From: JAYPAN01 sp038123715
GTDB taxonomy: Bacteria; Pseudomonadota; Alphaproteobacteria; RS24
Direction of reading: 5' to 3'
Length of the DNA stretch: 32,833 nucleotides
NCBI GenBank assembly: GCA_038123715.1
Contig: JAYPAN010000019.1
Span: 1 to 32,833 of the forward strand
Position 1 is the stretch's first letter. Each line of letters opens with the position of its first letter. Below, piece by piece: positions 25,518 to 32,833 of this stretch. Made by a program: the position numbers and the translations under genes. Under the pieces are notes generated by a model. It was given only the letters and a program-made list of their open reading frames with translations, was not told the origin of the DNA and ran no database searches.

Positions 25518-25545
25518 TTGAAAGACCGGTTATCCGGTCTTTCAA
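25518..25545 (+). other. 12-bp perfect hairpin between pstS and pstC
   Basis: TTGAAAGACCGG (25518-25529) and CCGGTCTTTCAA (25534-25545) form a perfect 12-bp stem with a TTAT loop, six bases after the pstS stop. There is no T run, so it more likely protects the 3' end of pstS mRNA than terminates transcription. Confidence 0.75.
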
Positions 25546-25552
25546 GACTGTG

Positions 25553-25585
25553 GAGAGACCGGCTCCGGCCGGCTCTCTCTTTTTT
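25553..25585 (+). terminator. Terminator/attenuator between pstS and pstC
   Basis: GAGAGACCGGC (25553-25563) pairs with GCCGG and TCTCTC (25568-25579) across one bulged C, with a TCCG loop, and ends in TTTTTT (25580-25585). It lies only 14 bases before the pstC ATG. Partial termination here would give more PstS than membrane components. Confidence 0.8.
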
Positions 25586-25599
25586 CAAAAGGCAACCTT

Positions 25600-26982
25600 A
25601 TGAGTCTCAGCTCTATTTTTATCTGCCTTATCGGACTGGGTGCCTTTTCCTTTTTCTTCGGCAGCGCGCGCATCCGCAAGCTGTCGGTCAATAGCGACCT
25701 TAAATTACATTCACGCAGCGTCTATCACGGCAGCTTCCTGCTGATTTGCACGACATTTGTGCCGCTGATATTGCTGATTATCTGGACCGGCGTGTCGCCT
25801 TTGATTATTGATGCGCTGCTGGAGGCTTTCCTGCGCGCCCGCCTGCCCGAAGCCGATACCGGCACGCTTGGCGTGATGATTGCCAAAGTCAAAGCCTTTC
25901 ATGTCGGCTCCATCAATGCGGCCTTTGTTGATGACACAATCCGTGCCGCCGAAACCTATTATGCCAGCCTCTTGTCGCAATCCGCCTTTGGCCGCGCAAT
26001 TGCCGTTATTATGCTGGCGCTTGTCGGCTTTGGCTTTGGCTTTCGGCCATTGGCGGTGCGCTTTGCCGCGCGTCATGCGGTTGAGCGCGTCAGCGGCTAT
26101 GTCATGCTGGTTGCCTCGGCGATTGCCATTTTCACGACAATTGGCATTGTGTTGTCGCTGATTTTCGAAACCATGCGGTTTTTCAGCTCAGTGCCGGTCA
26201 GCGAGTTTTTATTCGGCCTGCATTGGTCGCCGCAAATCGCCATTCGTGAAGACCAAGTAGGCGGCGCTGGTGCTTTCGGCGCGATACCGCTTTTTGCCGG
26301 CACGCTGATGATTACCTTTATCGCCATGCTGGTGGCCGTGCCAATCGGGCTGATGTCGGCGGTCTATTTGTCGGAATATGCCGAGCCAAGGCTGCGCGCC
26401 ATTGCCAAGCCGGGCATTGAGGTTCTGGCCGGTATCCCGACGGTTGTTTACGGCTTTTTTGCCGCCCTTGTTGTTGCGCCCATGTTGCGCGATGGCGGCG
26501 CTGATATCGGCCTGACCCTGTCTTCGGAATCAGCATTGGCCGCTGGCCTTGTCATGGGCATTATGATAATTCCCTTCATCTCCTCATTATCGGATGATGT
26601 GATTAACGCTGTGCCGCAAACCTTGCGCGACGGCGCTGCCGCACTTGGCGCAACCCAATCTGAGACCATTCGCCAAGTGGTGCTGCCCGCCGCCTTGCCG
26701 GGCATTGTTAGCGCGATTTTGCTGGCGATTTCGCGCGCCATTGGCGAAACCATGATTGTTGTGATGGCCGCCGGGGTGGCTGCCAATTTGACAGCCAACC
26801 CTTTTGAAAGCGTCACCACCGTCACCGTGCAAATCGTTATGCTGCTGGTCGGTGACCAAGAGTTTGACAGCGCCAAAACATTGGCTGCCTTTGCGCTGGG
26901 GCTGGTGTTGTTTTTCATCACTTTGGGTCTGAACGTGCTGGCACTTTATGTTGTCAATAAATACCGGGAACAATATGACTGA
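25600..26982 (+). CDS. pstC: Phosphate ABC transporter permease PstC
   Basis: A 460-residue inner-membrane permease. The C-terminal part (about 220-455) is the MetI-type permease domain with the EAA-loop region (DGAAALGATQSETIRQVVLPAALPG) contacting PstB. PTVVYGFFA is a PstC/PstA signature. The N-terminal region (1-150) adds membrane segments and a periplasmic stretch absent from the short E. coli protein but common in alphaproteobacteria. The start follows the attenuator closely, and its last 8 bases overlap pstA. It forms the transmembrane channel with PstA. Confidence 0.95.
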   Translation: MSLSSIFICLIGLGAFSFFFGSARIRKLSVNSDLKLHSRSVYHGSFLLICTTFVPLILLIIWTGVSPLIIDALLEAFLRARLPEADTGTLGVMIAKVKAFHVGSINAAFVDDTIRAAETYYASLLSQSAFGRAIAVIMLALVGFGFGFRPLAVRFAARHAVERVSGYVMLVASAIAIFTTIGIVLSLIFETMRFFSSVPVSEFLFGLHWSPQIAIREDQVGGAGAFGAIPLFAGTLMITFIAMLVAVPIGLMSAVYLSEYAEPRLRAIAKPGIEVLAGIPTVVYGFFAALVVAPMLRDGGADIGLTLSSESALAAGLVMGIMIIPFISSLSDDVINAVPQTLRDGAAALGATQSETIRQVVLPAALPGIVSAILLAISRAIGETMIVVMAAGVAANLTANPFESVTTVTVQIVMLLVGDQEFDSAKTLAAFALGLVLFFITLGLNVLALYVVNKYREQYD

Positions 26983-28264
26983 TATTTCAACCACACGCCA
27001 AGACGATACAGAACAGGCCGCCCGGCGCGCAGCGCGGCTTAAAAAGCGTTATCGAGCGGAAAGGCGTTTTCGCTTTTACGGGCAGGCCGCGATAGGCATG
27101 GCCGGGCTGATATTGGTGTTTCTGCTCGGCTCAATTATTTTTTCGTCCCTGCCCGCCTTTACCCACCATCATGTGACGCTGGATATAGAAATCAGCACCG
27201 ACCAGGTTGATGATGAGGATTTGGCAGCCAGCAATTGGCTTGGCATAGTGCGCGCCGGTTTGCGGACGCATTTCCCCGATGTCACAAAACGCTCTGAAAA
27301 GCGGACGCTTTACAAGTTTCTGTCGCTCGGCGCTGCCGATAATGTGCGCGATTATGTCATGGCCAATCCGCAGGCCATTGGCAAAACGCTGCCACTGTCG
27401 CTGCCGCTTTCAGATGATATTGATTTGGTGCTGAAAGGCCTGATTGACCGAAACCTGCCGCCTGATGAGCGCGTCGTGTCTGATGCCGAACTGGATTGGC
27501 TTGACCGGCTGGTCAGTGAAAACCGTGTCAGTGAGAAATTTGCGGTGCAATTATTCACCAACGGCGACAGCCGGGAGCCGGAAATTGCCGGACTGAAAGG
27601 CGCGCTTTATGGCTCGCTTTTGACCCTGCTGGTAACGCTGATTGTCAGCTTTCCGCTTGGCGTGCTGGCGGCGATTTACTTGCAGGAAATCGCGCCGAAA
27701 AACCGCCTCACCCAATTGATTGAAGTGAATATCAATAATCTGGCCGCCGTGCCATCCATTGTCTATGGCCTGTTGGGGCTGGCGGTCTTTATCAATTTCT
27801 TTCACCTGCCGCGCTCGGCACCTTTGGTCGGCGGGCTGGTGCTGGCGCTGATGACGTTGCCGCGCATTATCATTCCGACCCGCGCGGCATTTGCCTCCAT
27901 CCCGCCCAGCATAAGAGAGGCCGCTTTGGGCGTCGGCGCGTCGCGCCTGCAAGTGATTATGCATCATGTCTTGCCGCTGGCGCTGCCCGGCATTTTAACC
28001 GGCACAATTATCGGCCTTGCCCAAGCAGCCGGTGAAACCGCCCCGCTTTTAATGATTGGCATGATGGCCTTTATTGTTGATACGCCCACGGAAATCACCT
28101 CAAAGGCGACGGTCTTGCCGGCGCAGATATATATGTGGGCAAATAATCCCGAACGCGCCTTTCAGGCGCGCACCAGCGCGGGTATAGTTGTGTTGTTGAG
28201 TATGTTGTTGCTGGTCAATGGCGCGGCGATTTATCTACGCAAGCGTTTTGAGAAACGGTGGTAA
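26975..28264 (+). CDS. pstA: Phosphate ABC transporter permease PstA
   Basis: A 429-residue permease partner of PstC. The N-terminal half (about 35-190) has one membrane segment and a soluble domain like DUF3333 of alphaproteobacterial PstA. The C-terminal half is the permease domain with AAVPSIVYGLLGL and an EAA loop (REAALGVGASRLQVIMHHVL). The ATG at 26975 overlaps the pstC stop by 8 bases and follows GGGAA; it is preferred over the upstream in-frame ATG at 26948, which lies deeper within pstC. About 150 residues longer than E. coli PstA because of the N-terminal domain, which is normal in this class. Confidence 0.95.
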   Translation: MTDISTTRQDDTEQAARRAARLKKRYRAERRFRFYGQAAIGMAGLILVFLLGSIIFSSLPAFTHHHVTLDIEISTDQVDDEDLAASNWLGIVRAGLRTHFPDVTKRSEKRTLYKFLSLGAADNVRDYVMANPQAIGKTLPLSLPLSDDIDLVLKGLIDRNLPPDERVVSDAELDWLDRLVSENRVSEKFAVQLFTNGDSREPEIAGLKGALYGSLLTLLVTLIVSFPLGVLAAIYLQEIAPKNRLTQLIEVNINNLAAVPSIVYGLLGLAVFINFFHLPRSAPLVGGLVLALMTLPRIIIPTRAAFASIPPSIREAALGVGASRLQVIMHHVLPLALPGILTGTIIGLAQAAGETAPLLMIGMMAFIVDTPTEITSKATVLPAQIYMWANNPERAFQARTSAGIVVLLSMLLLVNGAAIYLRKRFEKRW

Positions 28265-28268
28265 GTTT

Positions 28269-29045
28269 ATGACTGACGAATTGCACCCAAAGGTAAAAAT
28301 AAAAGCATCCGGCGTGACGGTTGATTATGGCGAGGCACGCGCCCTGCATGGCATTGACCTCGACATGAATGAAAATGAAGTCACGGCGCTTATCGGCCCT
28401 TCCGGTTGCGGAAAATCAACCTTTTTGCGCTGTATTAACCGCATGAATGATGTGATAGATGGCTGCCGCATAAATGGCCGTATTGCCATTGACGATGAAG
28501 ATATTTACGCCAATACGATTGATGTTGTGGAATTGCGCGCGCGCGTGGGCATGGTGTTTCAAAAACCCAACCCTTTCCCGAAATCAATTTATGACAATGT
28601 TGCCTATGGGCCGCGTATTCACGGACAGGCGCAAAATCGCGGTGAACTTGATGCGATTGTCGAAACCAGCCTGCAGCGGGCGGGCATTTGGGATGAGGTG
28701 AAAGACCGGCTGCAAGCGCCCGGAACCAGCCTTTCCGGCGGTCAGCAGCAGCGTTTATGCATTGCCCGTGCCATTGCTGTGCAGCCCGATATTGTGTTGA
28801 TGGATGAGCCTTGCTCGGCGCTCGACCCGATTGCCACTGCGGTCATTGAGGAATTGATGGAAGAATTGCGGCGCGATTACACGATTGTCATTGTGACCCA
28901 TTCCATGCAGCAGGCCGCCCGCATATCGCAGCGCACGGCCTATTTCCATCTCGGCAAATTGGTCGAGCATGGCCTGACCCAAACTATTTTTACCAATCCC
29001 GGCAATGAACAGACGGAAGCTTATATTTCAGGGAGAATTGGATGA
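28269..29045 (+). CDS. pstB: Phosphate ABC transporter ATPase PstB
   Basis: A 258-residue ATPase powering the PstCA channel. It shows Walker A GPSGCGKST (43-51), Q-loop VFQKPNPFP, signature LSGGQQQR (155-162), Walker B IVLMDEP (175-181) and the switch His in VTHSMQQA. CINRMND and FQKPNPFPKSIYDNV are PstB-specific. The start 4 bases after pstA is used because the longer frame would overlap pstA by about 45 bases. The stop overlaps the phoU start (ATGA). Confidence 0.97.
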   Translation: MTDELHPKVKIKASGVTVDYGEARALHGIDLDMNENEVTALIGPSGCGKSTFLRCINRMNDVIDGCRINGRIAIDDEDIYANTIDVVELRARVGMVFQKPNPFPKSIYDNVAYGPRIHGQAQNRGELDAIVETSLQRAGIWDEVKDRLQAPGTSLSGGQQQRLCIARAIAVQPDIVLMDEPCSALDPIATAVIEELMEELRRDYTIVIVTHSMQQAARISQRTAYFHLGKLVEHGLTQTIFTNPGNEQTEAYISGRIG

Positions 29046-29749
29046 TTGAAGAAAACCACATTGTCTCGGCCTTTGACCGCGACCTTGCGGAACTTAATGA
29101 TATGGTCGCGCGCTTGGGTGTGCGGGCGGGTGAACAATTCGCGGCGGCGTTAAGCGCACTGGAAACACAAAACGCCTCGCAGATTGAAACCATTGTCGTC
29201 GCCGATGGCGAATTGGACGAACTTGAGCAGCAAATAAATGAACGCGCTATTGAAATCATCGCCATGCGCTCACCCAAAGCGACCGATTTGCGCTGCATTG
29301 TGGCGGCCTTGAAAGTCAGCTCCGTGCTGGAGCGGATTGGCGATTATGCCAAGAATATCGCCAAACGCAGCCGCGTTATTATCGGCGAAGATGAGGCCAG
29401 CGACACCGGACTGTTTGTCAATGTCGGCGCATTGGTGCAGAAAATGTTGCAGGATGTGATGACCGCCTATGCCAATAATGATGCAGAATTGGCCATTCAA
29501 GTGTGGAACAGCGACCAGAATGTTGATGCGATACACACGCAAATCAATCAGGAGCTGCTACAGGATATGCGTGAGCAATCGGAACTGACGACAGTGATTG
29601 CCCATTTTCTGTTTATTGCCAAGAATATCGAACGTGTGGGCGATCATGCGACCAGCATTGCCGAGCAGGTTCACTTTCTGGTGCATGGCACTATGCCCGA
29701 TGATGAGCGCCCCAAAGCCGATGATGCCAGCTCGGCAGGTGCGGCCTGA
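29042..29749 (+). CDS. phoU: Phosphate signalling protein PhoU
   Basis: A 235-residue, all-helical protein with two PhoU repeats. The metal-binding motifs are LERIGDYAKNIAKR (about 96-109) and IERVGDHATSIAEQV (about 199-213). PhoU links Pst transport to the PhoR-PhoB two-component system and restrains the Pho regulon when phosphate is plentiful. Translation is coupled to pstB by an ATGA overlap. No phoB or phoR follows; the operon ends here, 8 bases from a convergent gene. Confidence 0.95.
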   Translation: MIEENHIVSAFDRDLAELNDMVARLGVRAGEQFAAALSALETQNASQIETIVVADGELDELEQQINERAIEIIAMRSPKATDLRCIVAALKVSSVLERIGDYAKNIAKRSRVIIGEDEASDTGLFVNVGALVQKMLQDVMTAYANNDAELAIQVWNSDQNVDAIHTQINQELLQDMREQSELTTVIAHFLFIAKNIERVGDHATSIAEQVHFLVHGTMPDDERPKADDASSAGAA

Positions 29750-29757
29750 ACGCACCG

Positions 29758-30678
29758 CTAATCGCCGATTGTGCGAAAGCCGATATGATTGGTGGTGAAA
29801 GTCACATCATGCGCCTGACGCGCTGCCGGACGATAGCGTTGGCAGAAATTGGGCGCGCACAGAAACGAGCCGCCCTTAATCACGTGATTGGTGACTTTAT
29901 CGCCGGTCGAGGCTGCAAATGGCCAGACCGTCTCCGTCCACTCCCAGACATTGCCGGCCATGTCATACAAGCCAAAATCATTGGGCGGAAAACAGCCAAC
30001 CGGCGCGCGTAAGGCAAATCCGTCCTTGACGCTATTGTTAATCGGAAAGCTGCCTTGCCAGCTATTGCTCATTTCCTTGCCGTCCGGCGCGCGTTCCGCG
30101 CCCCAAATATAGCGCGTGTCAGCACCGGCGCGCGCGGCATATTCCCATTCAATCTCATTGGGCAAGCGGCGCCCCGCCCAAACCGCAAAAGCGCGCGCAT
30201 CGGCCAGCGATACTTGCACCACCGGCTCATTATCGCGCCCGTCAATCGAACTGCCCGGCCCTTCCGGCTGGCGCCAATTAGCCCCTTCGACAAAGCGCCA
30301 CCAGCTCGGATTGGCCAGCGATGGCACAGTGAACACCGCCCCGCCCGGCACGCCAAAACCGGGCTGGTCGCGCTCGGCATCGGTCACATAGCCGGTCGCC
30401 TCAACAAATTGTGCAAAGCGGTGATTGGTGACTTCTGTCGCATCAATGGAAAAGGCCGGTGCGGTTTCAAGGCGTTGCGGGGCTTCTTCAGGATAGCTGT
30501 CATCAGCACCCATAACGGTCTGACCGCCGGGCAATGATATGGTGCGTGCCAATGTTTCAGGATTGGTGCAATCGGCTTGCCCGACCGGTTTTTCAGCCTC
30601 CCCGCAAGCCGCCACGGCAAGGCAAAATACCGACAGGCTTAAGTTTCGGAAAAATGTCAATTTGCGCCGCATGGGCAT
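29758..30678 (-). CDS. Exported formylglycine-generating enzyme (SUMF1/FGE) family lipoprotein
   Basis: A 306-residue FGE-sulfatase-family protein. The domain begins near residue 48 and shows DATEVTNHRFAQF (79-91), VVQVSLADARAFAVWAG (153-169), RLPNEIEWEYAARAG (171-185) and YDMAGNVWEWT (238-248). The terminal block GGSFLCAPNFCQRYRPAAR holds Cys274 and Cys279 in the C-x4-C spacing of true FGE copper ligands, which many non-catalytic family members lack. FGE converts a sulfatase Cys to formylglycine. The N terminus has a signal peptide and lipobox VAAC (Cys25), so it should face the periplasm. The start may be 30678 or 30672. No sulfatase gene is in the window. It may activate exported sulfatases or modify another substrate. 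Confidence 0.88.
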   Translation of the reverse strand: MPMRRKLTFFRNLSLSVFCLAVAACGEAEKPVGQADCTNPETLARTISLPGGQTVMGADDSYPEEAPQRLETAPAFSIDATEVTNHRFAQFVEATGYVTDAERDQPGFGVPGGAVFTVPSLANPSWWRFVEGANWRQPEGPGSSIDGRDNEPVVQVSLADARAFAVWAGRRLPNEIEWEYAARAGADTRYIWGAERAPDGKEMSNSWQGSFPINNSVKDGFALRAPVGCFPPNDFGLYDMAGNVWEWTETVWPFAASTGDKVTNHVIKGGSFLCAPNFCQRYRPAARQAHDVTFTTNHIGFRTIGD

Positions 30679-30721
30679 AACCGTGAATTCAGTGTTTTAA
30701 TTCAAAAGCAATGGAGCAGAG

Positions 30722-30754
30722 CCTATAAATTGGCCTGTATAATGTCAATTTATA
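30722..30754. promoter_or_regulatory. Divergent promoter region with inverted repeat (fge/typA)
   Basis: TATAAATTG (30724-30732) and CAATTTATA (30746-30754) form a 9-bp perfect inverted repeat. Within the 13-base centre is a consensus -10 box TATAAT (30738-30743) reading towards typA, though no good -35 box is visible. On the other strand TTGACA (30748-30743) is followed 15 bases later by TATAGG (30727-30722), a possible promoter for the FGE gene with a slightly short spacer. Confidence 0.45.
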
Positions 30755-30866
30755 AGCGGCATGGTTTGCGCGGCAGGGTAAAAAGATGCGCCAAGCCTCA
30801 TTTTATCCTATGCAGGCGCATGCAGAGCAGATAGAAGCCGGTGAGTATTTCTGCAAAGGATTTCCC

Positions 30867-32708
30867 ATGCTGCAAACCGCCGCCCAAGGGCTTCGCAACA
30901 TTGCCATTATCGCCCATGTTGACCATGGCAAAACCACGCTGATTGACGGGCTGATGAAACAGACCGGCCTGTTTCGCGCCAATCAGGCGGTTGATGAGCG
31001 CGTGATGGATAGCGGCGATTTGGAAAAGGAGCGCGGCATTACCATTCTGGCTAAGCCGACCTCGATTAGCTGGAAAGACACGCGCATTAACATTATCGAC
31101 ACGCCCGGCCATGCCGATTTTGGCGGCGAGGTGGAGCGCGTGCTGCATATGGCAGATGGCGTTATCCTGCTGACCGATGCGGCAGAGGGGCCAATGCCGC
31201 AGACTAAATTTGTGCTGGCCAAAGCCTTGAAACAGGGGCTGCGACCGATTGTGGTTATCAATAAGGTTGACCGCCCCGATGGCCGCCCCGACGCCGTGGT
31301 CGATGAAGTGTTTGACCTGTTTGTTGCGCTCGATGCCAATAGCGAGCAGCTGGATTTCCCAATACTTTACGCATCAGGCCGCGATGGCTGGTGCGCCGAG
31401 GAATTGGACGCGCCGCGCGACAATCTTCACCCGCTGCTTGATTTGGTGCTGGCGCATGTGCCGCCGCCGCAAGTTGAGCCGGATAAACCTTTTGCTATGC
31501 TGGCGACATTGCTGGACAGCGACCCCTATATTGGTCGCTGCCTGACCGGACGGGTCTTGCAAGGCACGGCGAAAATCAATGAAGCGGTCAAGGCGATAAA
31601 TCTGGCCGGTGAACAGGTTGAAACCGGACGGCTGACTAAATTGCTGCGCTTTGAAGGCACACAGCGCGTGCCGGTTGAGGAAGTGCGGGCCGGTGACTTG
31701 ATTTGTATTGCCGGGCTGACCAAAGCCTCGGTCGCCGACACAATTGGCGATGTGACCATTACCGATGCCCTACCCTCTACCCCGATTGACCCGCCCACAA
31801 TGGCCGTCACAATCACTGTCAATGACAGCCCATTTGCCGGCACGGAGGGCAAGAAAGTTACCTCCACCGCCATTCGGGCGCGCTTGCTGGCCGAGGTGGA
31901 AACCAATGTCGCCATCACTTTTGCCGAAAGCAATAATAAGGATGCGTTTGAAATTGGCGGGCGCGGCGAATTGCAGCTTGGTGTGCTGATTGAGACCATG
32001 CGGCGCGAAGGGTTCGAGCTGAATGTGTCACGCCCGAAAGTGCTTATCCGCATGGAAGGCGGGCAGAAAATGGAGCCGGTCGAGGAAGTCACCATTGATG
32101 TTGATGAGGCCTATGCGTCCGGCGTGGTGGACTCAATGAACCGCCGCAAGGCGAAAATGGTCGATATGCGAAGCGCCGGCGCCGGTAAAACCCGCATGAT
32201 ATTTCACGCCCCCTCGCGCGGGCTTATCGGCTATCAAAGCCGTTTCCTCACACAGACACGCGGCACGGGCGTGCTGAACCGCGTGTTTCATGATTACGCC
32301 CCCTATAGCGGTGATATTGCAAAGCGGCGCAATGGCGCGCTGATTGCCAGTGAGACCGGCAATGCTGTCGCCTTTGCCCTATTTAATTTGCAAGATCGCG
32401 GCGTCATGTTTATTGACCCGCAGACGCCGGTCTATCAGGGCATGATTGTCGGCGAGCATAGCCGCGACAATGATTTGGAAATCAATGTGCTGAAGGGTAA
32501 GAAACTAACCAATATCCGCGCCGCCGGTTCCGATGAGGCGGTCACGCTGACGCCGCCGCGCCGCATGTCGCTGGAAGACATGATGGCCTATGTTGAGTTT
32601 GACGAATTGCTGGAAGTGACGCCGAAAAGCCTGCGCCTCCGAAAGCGCTATTTGCTGGAGCATGAGCGCAAAAAATTCCACCGCCAAATGGAAGAAGAAG
32701 GGCTGTAA
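30867..32708 (+). CDS. typA: Translational GTPase TypA/BipA
   Basis: A 613-residue ribosome-associated GTPase of the EF-G-like family, needed for ribosome assembly and growth under stress or cold. G-motifs are AHVDHGKTT (16-24), RGITI, DTPGH and NKVD. The C-terminal half has the BipA-type GGRGELQLGVLIETMRREG and the BipA-specific C-terminal domain. The start at 30867 is preceded by AAAGGA 6 bases upstream; the in-frame ATG at 30786 would add an unconserved 27-residue leader. Length is as expected for the family. Confidence 0.97.
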   Translation: MLQTAAQGLRNIAIIAHVDHGKTTLIDGLMKQTGLFRANQAVDERVMDSGDLEKERGITILAKPTSISWKDTRINIIDTPGHADFGGEVERVLHMADGVILLTDAAEGPMPQTKFVLAKALKQGLRPIVVINKVDRPDGRPDAVVDEVFDLFVALDANSEQLDFPILYASGRDGWCAEELDAPRDNLHPLLDLVLAHVPPPQVEPDKPFAMLATLLDSDPYIGRCLTGRVLQGTAKINEAVKAINLAGEQVETGRLTKLLRFEGTQRVPVEEVRAGDLICIAGLTKASVADTIGDVTITDALPSTPIDPPTMAVTITVNDSPFAGTEGKKVTSTAIRARLLAEVETNVAITFAESNNKDAFEIGGRGELQLGVLIETMRREGFELNVSRPKVLIRMEGGQKMEPVEEVTIDVDEAYASGVVDSMNRRKAKMVDMRSAGAGKTRMIFHAPSRGLIGYQSRFLTQTRGTGVLNRVFHDYAPYSGDIAKRRNGALIASETGNAVAFALFNLQDRGVMFIDPQTPVYQGMIVGEHSRDNDLEINVLKGKKLTNIRAAGSDEAVTLTPPRRMSLEDMMAYVEFDELLEVTPKSLRLRKRYLLEHERKKFHRQMEEEGL

Positions 32709-32747
32709 GCGCGCGGACTGACACGCGACACCGGTAAAGTGAAGGTA

Positions 32748-32833
32748 TCAGGAGGCGGCGGCTTCCTCGTCAAAACCGACAAATGTTGCCGCCTCCTCAA
32801 CCGCTTTGCGGTGCGAGACAACGGCGTTGGCTG
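32748..32833 (-). CDS. C-terminal end of an unidentified protein (partial)
   Basis: Reading the minus strand from the window edge, an open frame codes for about 28 residues ending in FVGFDEEAAAS before a TGA at 32750-32748. Codon use and an Ala/Glu-rich helical composition look coding, and the frame stays open to the edge. The piece is too short to identify. The spacer 32709-32747 shows no clear terminator. It would be convergent with typA. Confidence 0.45.
   Translation of the reverse strand, partial: ANAVVSHRKAVEEAATFVGFDEEAAAS

Overview
The window looks like chromosomal DNA from a heterotrophic, probably marine, alphaproteobacterium of moderate to high GC. The evidence is the Entner-Doudoroff (ED) operon order, the long PstC and PstA proteins with N-terminal extensions typical of that class, and the mix of acyl-CoA, amidohydrolase and FATP-type acyl-CoA synthetase genes. 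No tRNA, rRNA, CRISPR array, insertion sequence or phage gene is visible, and no gene-free stretch exceeds 300 bases.

Layout. 1-870: a small RTX (Ca-binding repeat) protein with a terminator. 964-3341: two adjacent acyl-CoA dehydrogenases, probably subunits of one heteromeric enzyme. 3330-5311 (minus): a LacI-family regulator followed by a zinc-type ROK fructokinase. 5340-13916 (plus): a sugar-catabolic operon, zwf-pgl-edd-glk-eda, ending in a divergent PEP-carboxylase-like gene. Two junctions are ATGA overlaps. A good promoter and a near-perfect LacI-type palindrome lie between the divergent units. 13973-19811: M19 dipeptidase lipoprotein, FATP-type acyl-CoA synthetase, amidohydrolase, and an ADP-ribosylglycohydrolase-fold lipoprotein. 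19879-22955: an atypical photolyase/cryptochrome and an SLC13 carboxylate transporter. 23146-29749: a porin with a strong terminator, then pstS-pstC-pstA-pstB-phoU behind a three-repeat Pho box, with hairpins between pstS and pstC. 29758-30678 (minus): an exported formylglycine-generating-enzyme homologue. 30867-32708: typA/bipA. The window closes in the C-terminal end of an unidentified minus-strand gene.

How the genes work together. Glk and fructokinase phosphorylate hexoses. Zwf, Pgl, Edd and Eda carry glucose-6-phosphate to pyruvate and glyceraldehyde-3-phosphate. The PEPC-like protein, if still a carboxylase, would refill oxaloacetate. The LacI regulator probably represses the operon through the palindrome at 5389-5416. 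The Pst system is the high-affinity phosphate importer and is probably PhoB-activated. The acyl-CoA genes point to degradation of fatty or other carboxylic acids, but their substrate cannot be read from the sequence.

The most unusual items are the PEPC-like protein with altered catalytic loops, the photolyase lacking the usual Trp pair, and two lipoprotein-anchored versions of enzymes (FGE and ADP-ribosylglycohydrolase) that are usually soluble. All functional calls come from reading motifs by eye; no database search was run.
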